Source of the DNA: CAYGWP01 sp964353455
GTDB lineage: Bacteria > Planctomycetota > Phycisphaerae > FEN-1346
DNA: 8,425 nt
Direction: 5' to 3'
Assembly: GCA_964353455.1 (NCBI GenBank)
Contig: CAYGWP010000293.1
Span: 1-8,425 of the forward strand
Part shown: piece by piece, positions 1 to 4,595 of the stretch
How positions within the stretch are numbered: the first letter of the stretch is position 1
How the letters are laid out: every line of letters begins with the position of its first letter
The notes under the pieces: model-generated
Told to the model about the DNA's origin: nothing
The model's database searches: none
The model's input: only the letters and a program-made list of their open reading frames with translations
Made by a program: the position numbers and the translations under genes

Positions 1-471
1 AGCGACCTGCCCGATCCCGGCGGTTGCGGTCAGGTTCTTACGCTCTGCGATGACGGCAATGGTAACCCGGTGCCGTCCTGGTGCGATGCGCCCAGCGGCC
101 TGCCCGATCCCGGCGGTTGCGGTCAAGTTCTTACGCTCTGCGATGATGGCAATGGTAACCCAGTGCCGTCTTGGTGCGATGCGCCGGCCGGCCTGCCGGA
201 CCCCGGCTGTTGCGGTCAGATTCTCACGCTCTGCGGCGATGGCAACGGGAACCCTGTACCGGCGTGGTGCGACATGCCGGAGGCCCTGCCGACGTATTGC
301 GGGGACGACGACGGCAAGGTGTTAACGGTCTGGGAGAGTGGCGGCGTGTGCGGCTTGGAGTGGCGGGCGCCGCCCATCAACCTCGCAAACCTGCCGACGA
401 GTGATCCGCAAGTGGAATTCGCGCCGTGGAATAACGATGGCGTGCTGTCCTTCTCGGCGGGGGTCCCATAA
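1..471 (+). CDS. 3' part of a tail-fibre-like repeat protein (5' end outside window)
   Basis: The frame is open from base 1 to the TAA at 469-471, giving 156 residues with no credible start, so the gene begins upstream. About three 31-residue repeats are followed by a fourth, divergent one (CGDDDGKVLTVWESGG, then WRAP). Each has a core of the type GQVLT..dGnG.PvPsW, a pattern I know from repeats in phage tail fibres and other virion surface proteins. Each of the first three units also carries three cysteines and an acidic Asp/Asn/Gly stretch, which are not typical of that pattern. The last 40 or so residues are unrelated to the repeat and probably form the C-terminal cap. The stop overlaps the next gene's ATG by one base, implying translational coupling to a glycosyltransferase. 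Tail fibre or virion decoration protein is inferred from the repeat; a secreted host-surface protein is the main alternative. Confidence 0.6.
   Translation, partial: SDLPDPGGCGQVLTLCDDGNGNPVPSWCDAPSGLPDPGGCGQVLTLCDDGNGNPVPSWCDAPAGLPDPGCCGQILTLCGDGNGNPVPAWCDMPEALPTYCGDDDGKVLTVWESGGVCGLEWRAPPINLANLPTSDPQVEFAPWNNDGVLSFSAGVP
7..285 (+). repeat. Tandem 93-bp coding repeats, three copies
   Basis: Units start at 7, 100 and 193, exactly 93 bases (31 codons) apart, and a degenerate fourth unit starts in phase at 286. Copies 1 and 2 differ at about 7 of 93 positions. Four of those are silent third-base changes, and the rest sit in one Ser/Ala boundary (cccagc versus ccggcc). Copy 3 is more diverged but keeps the three cysteines (unit positions 7, 14 and 26), the GQ[VI]LTLC core and the GNGNPVP loop. 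Silent divergence with a preserved protein sequence suggests selection on the repeat fold rather than a very recent duplication. Confidence 0.9.
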
Positions 472-1052
472 TGGACCCATGTCCACAAATTGAGGCGCCC
501 ATGGCGTTAGACCGCGAGAAGGCTGCGGCCGTGGTCCTCACGTGGCCCGACGATGCTCTGACTACGCAGGCCGCGCGGTGGCTCTGGGCGCACCTGCGTC
601 CCGACCGCATCTGGACAGTCCGCGCCAAAGGGAGTGTCGATGTGGTCCGCTGCCGCGTGGCGGCCGACCTGTGCCTGAAGGCGCCGTCCGAGGTCGAGGA
701 GTTCGTCTTCATGGACCGCGACATGCGGCCCGACGGCGCCGCCGATCCGTTCCTCCAGGCCGCAGGCGACGTGGTGGCGTGTCAGTACCCGGTCCCAGAT
801 ATGCGGACCTGGGGCCGGCCGCAGGCGATGCACATGGGCCTGGTGCGGGTGAAGCGCAAGGTCCTTGAGACGCTCGCAGCCGAGCGCGATGCGCAGGGCC
901 GGCCGATGCCGCTCTTTTTCTTCCCGCGCACGCCCGACGGTAGCCAGGTCACCGCGTGCGAGTGCGCATGGTTTGCCGCGCGGGTCCGCAAGGCAGGTTT
1001 CAGCATCGTCCGCGCCGGTTGGTGCGGGCATGACACGGTTAAGGAGAAGTAA
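471..1052 (+). CDS. Phage-type GT-A (GT2-like) glycosyltransferase
   Basis: This 193-residue protein has the layout of small phage and prophage glycosyltransferases that transfer a sugar from a nucleotide-sugar donor. In order: an N-terminal alpha/beta part; FVFMDRDMRPD at 78-88, whose D82-x-D84 is the DxD motif expected to bind the metal and nucleotide diphosphate; DVVACQYPVPD at 100-110, like the usual 'divgg.Y' strand; HMGLVRVKRKVLETL at 121-135, matching the 'G.vlirr.vle.l' segment; and CECAWFAARVRKAGFSI at 163-179 followed by WCGHDT at 184-189, matching the 'e...f..ra..aGf.....p...cgH' end. The ATG overlaps the previous stop (TAATG), which favours this start; an in-frame ATG at 501 would trim 10 residues. 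The acceptor is unknown. A virion protein, perhaps the neighbouring repeat protein, or a host surface glycan is possible. The family call rests on motifs only. Confidence 0.7.
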   Translation: MDPCPQIEAPMALDREKAAAVVLTWPDDALTTQAARWLWAHLRPDRIWTVRAKGSVDVVRCRVAADLCLKAPSEVEEFVFMDRDMRPDGAADPFLQAAGDVVACQYPVPDMRTWGRPQAMHMGLVRVKRKVLETLAAERDAQGRPMPLFFFPRTPDGSQVTACECAWFAARVRKAGFSIVRAGWCGHDTVKEK

Positions 1053-1054
1053 CG

Positions 1055-1336
1055 ATGGCGCTCATCGAGAAACCCCCGACGTTGACGGCGGAGCAGTTGG
1101 CTTCCGCCCGCATCCGGGCCGAGGCCGCGCGGCTCATTGTCCAGACCCGCCGGTCTTTGGCCGTTATCCGAGCCGAGATGGCCAGGATCGGCCAGAGCAA
1201 GGCCGCCACGGCCCTCGGCGAGGCCGACACGGCGGAACTGGCTGCCCTGTATGCCAAAGCGAAGGCCGTCGTCACGGCGGTCGGCGAGACGGTGGAAGAC
1301 CTGCCCGTAACGGTCGAGGAAATCAAACCGGCGTAA
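1055..1336 (+). CDS. Small helical protein of unknown function in the tail operon
   Basis: A 93-residue protein rich in Ala, Glu, Arg and Val. Residues 11-75 look almost wholly alpha-helical with alternating charges (LTAEQLASARIRAEAARL, then RRSLAVIRAEMARIG), followed by a short acidic C-terminal tail (VEDLPVTVEEIK). No signal peptide, cysteine or membrane segment is visible. A strong Shine-Dalgarno, AAGGAG at 1041-1046, lies inside the end of the previous gene 8 bases before the ATG, and only two bases separate the genes. Its place directly before the tail tube gene suggests a small structural or assembly protein of the phage, but I do not recognise the family and assign no function. Confidence 0.75.
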   Translation: MALIEKPPTLTAEQLASARIRAEAARLIVQTRRSLAVIRAEMARIGQSKAATALGEADTAELAALYAKAKAVVTAVGETVEDLPVTVEEIKPA

Positions 1337-1361
1337 CTGCGCCGGCTGAAGGGAGACGATC

Positions 1362-2171
1362 ATGGGCATCAAACTCGGCGACGAAATGAAGTTGTACTTC
1401 TGCGCGGCGGGCATCGGTGGCACGCCCACGTGGACGGAACTCCCCATCGTCAAGGACGTGAAGTTGAACACGTCCAAGGGCGAGGCCGACGTGACCACGC
1501 GCGCAAGCGGCGGCTGGAAGCAGATCGTCGGCACGCTGAAGGATGCGTCCATCGAGTTCGACATGGTCTGGGATACGGCAAGCGACGCCTTCCAGGCCGT
1601 CAAGGATGCCTACTTCGGCGACACCGTGATCGGTCTGTGCCTGGCCGACAATCCGCTCGGCGAGGGTGGGACGTTCCCGGCTGGCACGGAGGTCTTCAGG
1701 GCCGACTGCGCGATCCTGAAGTTCGAGCGCTCGGAGCCCCTGGAACAGGCGGTCAGCGTGAGCGTCTCGGCCAAACCCACATACTCGGCCAACCCGCCGG
1801 TCTGCGAGGTCATCGGCGGCGCCGGCACTGTCGATCTGACGTTTTCCCGTGCGCTCGTCGGTGGAGCCGGGGCGCTTGACCTGACAGCCATTCCGTCCGG
1901 GTCCGGCACCTATGACGGCACTGGCAAGACCGTGGTGAGGATTGCCGTAACGAACAACGGGGCGAATACGTTGACGATCTCGCCGGCCGAGTCCAACGGC
2001 TATGACCTCCTTGGCGATGACAGCGACCTGGTTGTTCCCGCTGGCGCCACTGCCCGCTTGACCCTCGACAATGCGCCGACAATCTCCGCCGGCGCCAAGG
2101 CCCTGACCCTGGCCAGCACGGGCGTCCAGGTAAGCACCTGGACGGTGACGCTTGCCGCGCCGCCCGCATAA
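1362..2171 (+). CDS. Major tail tube protein (TP901-1-like) with C-terminal beta domain
   Basis: 269 residues in two parts. Residues 1-147 resemble the tail tube protein of long-tailed phages, which stacks as rings around the tape measure. Landmarks are WTELPIVKDVKLNTSKGEAD at 24-43, VTTRASGGWKQIVGTLKDAS at 44-63, IEFDMVWD at 64-71, and FERSEPLEQAVSVSVSAKPT at 121-140. This 'KGEADVTTR..GW....GTLKDASIEF' block and the closing 'rsePLe.a..vsvsaKPT' are what I recall for this family. Residues 154-269 form a separate Gly/Ala/Thr-rich beta region (TNNGANTLTISPAESNGYDL at 197-216, VVPAGATARLTLDN at 224-237), probably exposed on the tube surface. SD AAGGGAG at 1349-1355 precedes the ATG by 6 bases. 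The neighbouring chaperone and tape measure genes fit the call well. The C-terminal domain's role is inferred. Confidence 0.82.
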   Translation: MGIKLGDEMKLYFCAAGIGGTPTWTELPIVKDVKLNTSKGEADVTTRASGGWKQIVGTLKDASIEFDMVWDTASDAFQAVKDAYFGDTVIGLCLADNPLGEGGTFPAGTEVFRADCAILKFERSEPLEQAVSVSVSAKPTYSANPPVCEVIGGAGTVDLTFSRALVGGAGALDLTAIPSGSGTYDGTGKTVVRIAVTNNGANTLTISPAESNGYDLLGDDSDLVVPAGATARLTLDNAPTISAGAKALTLASTGVQVSTWTVTLAAPPA

Positions 2172-2180
2172 GGAACGCGC

Positions 2181-2627
2181 ATGAAAACCTTCACTGACAG
2201 TGCCGGTCGCGCGTGGACGCTCGTTGTCAACGTCAGCGCCATCAAGCGCGTCCGCGACGTTCTGGGCGTGGACCTGCTGGACGTGGCCAACGGCGAGTTG
2301 CTCTCGCGGCTGGCCGACGATCCGTGCGTGCTGGTGGACGTGCTCTTCGCCCTGTGCAAGCCGGAGGCCGACGCGAAGGGCGTAAGCGATGAGGACTTCG
2401 GCCGGGGCATGGTCGGCGCCGTGCTGGATGAAGCGTCGGCGGCACTGATGAGGGAACTCCTGGATTTTTTCCCGAGCGCCCAGCGGGCACGGGCGCTGGG
2501 CCGGATGGCCAGGAAGATCACCGAGCAGGAGGTGGCAGTGGCCGAGGCAGCCGCGGCGGTCCAGTCGATGCCTGGGGCCTCGTCTGGCAACTCGCCGGCG
2601 TCGTCGGCATCGACCCCGGCGGCCTGA
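2181..2627 (+). CDS. Tail assembly chaperone, short form (gpG-like)
   Basis: This 148-residue protein lies between tail tube and tape measure, where phages encode the chaperone that binds the tape measure before tube polymerisation. Sequence I associate with this family includes FTDSAGRAWTLVVNVSAIKR at 4-23, VLGVDLLD at 27-34, LADDPCVLVDVLFALCKPEA at 44-63, GVSDEDFGRGM at 67-77 and LLDFFPSAQRARALGRMARK at 93-112. The last 25 or so residues are a low-complexity Ala/Ser/Pro tail. SD AAGGAA at 2170-2175 overlaps the previous stop. At residues F96-F97 the mRNA carries a slippery heptamer with a downstream hairpin, so some ribosomes should leave this frame and make a longer form. The frame 0 stop is the TGA at 2625-2627. 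Confidence 0.78.
   Translation: MKTFTDSAGRAWTLVVNVSAIKRVRDVLGVDLLDVANGELLSRLADDPCVLVDVLFALCKPEADAKGVSDEDFGRGMVGAVLDEASAALMRELLDFFPSAQRARALGRMARKITEQEVAVAEAAAAVQSMPGASSGNSPASSASTPAA
2465..2501 (+). promoter_or_regulatory. Programmed -1 ribosomal frameshift signal (slippery site, spacer, hairpin)
   Basis: Three elements line up. Bases 2465-2471 read T TTT TTC in the chaperone's zero frame (gat ttt ttc), the canonical X XXY YYZ arrangement; after slipping, both Phe tRNAs re-pair with UUU codons. Bases 2472-2477 are a 6-base spacer. Bases 2478-2485 (GCCCAGCG) and 2494-2501 (CGCTGGGC) form a perfect 8-bp stem with six or seven G-C pairs and an 8-base loop. The -1 frame opens 33 bases upstream and runs about 390 bases downstream without a stop. 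Such signals are widespread in tail chaperone genes of long-tailed phages (gpG/gpGT of lambda is the model). The location inside the conserved DFFP motif, earlier than usual, is the one atypical aspect. Confidence 0.72.
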
Positions 2628-2857
2628 CGCTCCGGCAACTGGTGTTGATGGCCGAGGGGCGGGGGCGGGATGAATGGGGCCGGATGTCGTCGCTCCTGGC
2701 GCTCATTGCCAACGTGAACCGCGACCCGAAGCGGACGCGGGCCTTCAAGCCCGCCGACTTCAATCCATACGAGGCGCGGTCGCCTGCCGGCGTGCCGCTG
2801 ACAAAAGAGAACTTCAGGCTTCTGAAACAAGTCTTCGTGGACAGAAAGGGAGAGTGA
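2471..2857 (+). CDS. C-terminal part of tail assembly chaperone long form (gpGT-like), made by -1 frameshift
   Basis: This reading frame is -1 relative to the 2181 gene. It is open from 2432 (TGA at 2429-2431) to the TGA at 2855-2857. A slip on the heptamer at 2465-2471 would join 97 residues of the short form to 128 new ones, a 225-residue product. The first 34 or so new residues are a Gly/Arg/Pro-rich linker. From 2573 the sequence becomes protein-like: WGLVWQLAGVVGIDPGGLTL, RQLVLMAEGR, WGRMSSLLALIANVNRDPKR, FKPADFNPYEAR. This resembles the small 'GiDP..lTlreL..Ma' protein usually found after such chaperones. There is no ATG, GTG or TTG in this frame before GTG 2642, which lies inside the conserved block and has no good SD. 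Frameshifting therefore explains the block better than independent initiation. An annotator relying on ORFs alone would start it at 2642. Confidence 0.72.
   Translation, partial: PERPAGTGAGPDGQEDHRAGGGSGRGSRGGPVDAWGLVWQLAGVVGIDPGGLTLRQLVLMAEGRGRDEWGRMSSLLALIANVNRDPKRTRAFKPADFNPYEARSPAGVPLTKENFRLLKQVFVDRKGE
2847..2852 (+). promoter_or_regulatory. Shine-Dalgarno supporting the GTG start at 2861
   Basis: AGGGAG lies in the last codons of the frameshifted chaperone frame, 8 bases before GTG 2861. It favours this GTG over the in-frame ATG at 2879, which has no SD-like purine run upstream. The longer start also gives a normal charged n-region (MTHR) before the hydrophobic signal segment. Confidence 0.6.
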
Positions 2858-2860
2858 GCC

Positions 2861-3874
2861 GTGACGCACCGCACACTGATGGTCTCGCTGGTTGTTGCCC
2901 TGGCCGCTGCTATGGTTCTCGCCTCCGGTTACGTTGCCGGATGCCACAAGCCCGCGTTGCCGAAGGAGCCTCCACGGCTCGTGGAGACCGCCGCCAAGGC
3001 GAATGATGCCGGCGCGGCAATCTCGCGTGCCGCCGACACGGCGGCCACGAACATCGACGGCGCCGCCGTCAAGGTCAACGAAGTGGCCGGCGTGGTTGGC
3101 GCCCAGGCCCAGACCCTCCGCGAGGCGACGCCCATCGCCGAGCCTGTCGCCAAGGTCCTCGACGCCCAGGCCGACGCCCTGCAAAACGACGTGACCCCGA
3201 AACTGGTGGTCGCCCGCGAGGCCGTCGCCGAAATCTCCCGCGAGTCCAAGATCGTCGTGCAGGTGGTCGTGCCGGAACTTCGCCAAGCCGATGCCGCCGC
3301 ACAGGCCCTCGCCAAAGACCGCGATGCCTGGCAGGCCAAGGCCGCCGCCGCCGAGAAACGAATCGCGGAAGAAAAGGCCAAGGCCGACAGCGCCGTGCGC
3401 GCGGTCCTCAAGTGGCTCATCGTCGCCGGCGTCGGCGTCCTGGCGGTCGGCGTGTTCCTCGCACTCAAGGTCGATATGAAGGCGGGCCTTGCCGTCTCGG
3501 CTGGGGCGCTGCTCCTCGTGGGCGCGGCCACGCTGGTGCATCAGTACCTTGAGTGGATCGCCATCGGCGCCGCCATCCTGATTGCTGCCGCCATCGGCGG
3601 GACCGCCTGGATGCTCTGGCGCTCGCGGCAGGCGTTCTTTCAGACCGGCAATTTGGTGGAGGCCCTCAAGCAGCAGATGGACCCGGAGACCGTCAAGGCC
3701 ATCTTCGGCGACGGGGCTGTGCCGGGCCTCGTGCATCAGATCGTCGATGACGCGCAGTCGGCGCTCTACAAAGTCGGCGTGCAGACCGGCCTCATCAAGA
3801 CCAAGAAGGCCGACGACACCGCTTCCCCGGTCGCCCCTGCGACCACGGCCGCCCCTGCCGCAGCGGGTGGATAA
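2861..3874 (+). CDS. Putative lipoprotein/membrane protein with helical region and three TM segments
   Basis: 337 residues that I do not recognise as a named family. The N-terminus has a short charged stretch, a hydrophobic core at about 6-22, and VAGC at 25-28, which fits a lipobox with C28 as the lipidated residue. Residues 40-180 are Ala-, Glu- and Lys-rich and probably a long helical or coiled-coil region (AKDRDAWQAKAAAAEKRIAE at 151-170). Three hydrophobic segments follow at about 184-202, 208-226 and 232-252. A mixed helical domain (VEALKQQMDPETVKAIFGDG at 266-285) and a Pro/Ala/Thr-rich C-terminus end it. Four bases separate it from the chaperone stop. An envelope-spanning protein is unusual between chaperone and tape measure. 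Possible roles are lysis (holin or spanin-like), superinfection exclusion or genome-entry membrane work; none can be chosen from sequence alone. Confidence 0.72.
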   Translation: MTHRTLMVSLVVALAAAMVLASGYVAGCHKPALPKEPPRLVETAAKANDAGAAISRAADTAATNIDGAAVKVNEVAGVVGAQAQTLREATPIAEPVAKVLDAQADALQNDVTPKLVVAREAVAEISRESKIVVQVVVPELRQADAAAQALAKDRDAWQAKAAAAEKRIAEEKAKADSAVRAVLKWLIVAGVGVLAVGVFLALKVDMKAGLAVSAGALLLVGAATLVHQYLEWIAIGAAILIAAAIGGTAWMLWRSRQAFFQTGNLVEALKQQMDPETVKAIFGDGAVPGLVHQIVDDAQSALYKVGVQTGLIKTKKADDTASPVAPATTAAPAAAGG

Positions 3875-3878
3875 CAGC

Positions 3879-4583
3879 ATGGCCCAAATCCGGTTCAACC
3901 TGACCTTCGGCGTCAAGCGGTGGTTCTTCGACCGCGAGATAGTCAAGCGCATCACGGACAAGACCACGCGCGAGGCCCTCGCCAAGGCCGGCGCCACAGT
4001 CCGCATGATCGCCCGCCGGTCGATGCGGTACGTCACGAGCCTTGCCCTTCAGCAGAGGCAGGTCGTGGCGGGCAAGCGGAAGCGCCTCGCGGGCGAGCAT
4101 CGCTCATCGCCGCCGGGCAGCCCGCCGAACGCCATCCGACCGCACCCGTACATCCGGGAGTTCCTCTACTACGCCCTGGACCCCGGCCGGTTGAGCGTGG
4201 TCATCGGGCCGGTGCGGATCAGCACCCGCGTCAACGTCCCCGCCCTGCACGAGTACGGCGGCACGCGGGTCCTGAAGGCCCCGCAGCGCCGCCTCCGCAA
4301 ACTCGGCTCGTCCGGTGAAATCCGCATCGGCGGCCGGGTGGGCATGACGACGCGGGCGGTCCTCAATCGCCACGGCTGGGTCAACCACGTCACCTACGCG
4401 AAACTCCGCACGTCCCGGCAGGTTGCCCGCGCCAACCGGCTGAACGAGGAACTGTTCGGCCCTGCCGGCAGCGCGACCTACTACACGGCCTCATACCCGC
4501 CCCGGCCGTTCATGGGGCCGGCGCTGGCGGAGGTTGAGCCAGCGCTTCCGAAGTTCTGGGCCACGAGCATCCGCGCGGCATAG
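3879..4583 (+). CDS. HK97 gp10-like tail completion / head-tail closure protein
   Basis: A 234-residue, very basic protein. It shows the pattern of the HK97-gp10-like family, which closes the head-proximal end of the tail: a helical N-terminus (about 18-60), a 'pG.PP...' turn at SSPPGSPP 76-83, a strand with IGPVRI at 109-114, PALHEYGG at 121-128 (family 'a.lhEfGg') and YPPRPFMGPAL at 206-216 (family 'yp.RPfm.pAl'), followed by a C-terminal helix. A larger open frame extends upstream to 3582, but ATG 3879 lies four bases after the previous stop and is preceded by GGTGG at 3866-3870. The upstream extension overlaps the membrane protein gene and has shadow-like composition. In many phages this gene precedes the tail tube; here it follows the chaperone. 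Confidence 0.75.
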   Translation: MAQIRFNLTFGVKRWFFDREIVKRITDKTTREALAKAGATVRMIARRSMRYVTSLALQQRQVVAGKRKRLAGEHRSSPPGSPPNAIRPHPYIREFLYYALDPGRLSVVIGPVRISTRVNVPALHEYGGTRVLKAPQRRLRKLGSSGEIRIGGRVGMTTRAVLNRHGWVNHVTYAKLRTSRQVARANRLNEELFGPAGSATYYTASYPPRPFMGPALAEVEPALPKFWATSIRAA

Positions 4584-4587
4584 GAGG
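4582..4587 (+). promoter_or_regulatory. Consensus Shine-Dalgarno for the tape measure gene
   Basis: AGGAGG overlaps the TAG stop of the gp10-like gene and lies 8 bases before ATG 4596. It is the strongest SD in the window and fixes the tape measure start. Confidence 0.75.
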
Positions 4588-4595
4588 CCCGCCCA

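Noticed and set aside
7..285. The 93-bp tandem repeats as a CRISPR array or DNA-level iterons
   Set aside because: The unit has no repeat/spacer structure, keeps a single open frame with silent changes, and encodes a clear protein repeat.
1430..1879. 149-codon + strand frame inside the tail tube gene
   Set aside because: It is a shadow frame, Arg/Gly-rich, with no SD, inside a well-supported gene in another frame.
2478..2501. The GC-rich hairpin as a rho-independent terminator
   Set aside because: It lies inside a coding region, has no U-tract after it (the T-run is upstream), and fits a frameshift stimulator.
3582..3878. Upstream extension of the gp10-like gene
   Set aside because: It overlaps the membrane protein frame and is Arg/Pro/Ser-rich. 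ATG 3879 right after the previous stop, with a GGTGG upstream, is the natural start.
2000..4036. 678-codon open frame on the minus strand
   Set aside because: It lies antisense to four well-supported + strand genes. Its His/Gly/Leu/Arg/Asp-rich composition is typical of the antisense shadow of GC-rich coding DNA, and it shows no motif.
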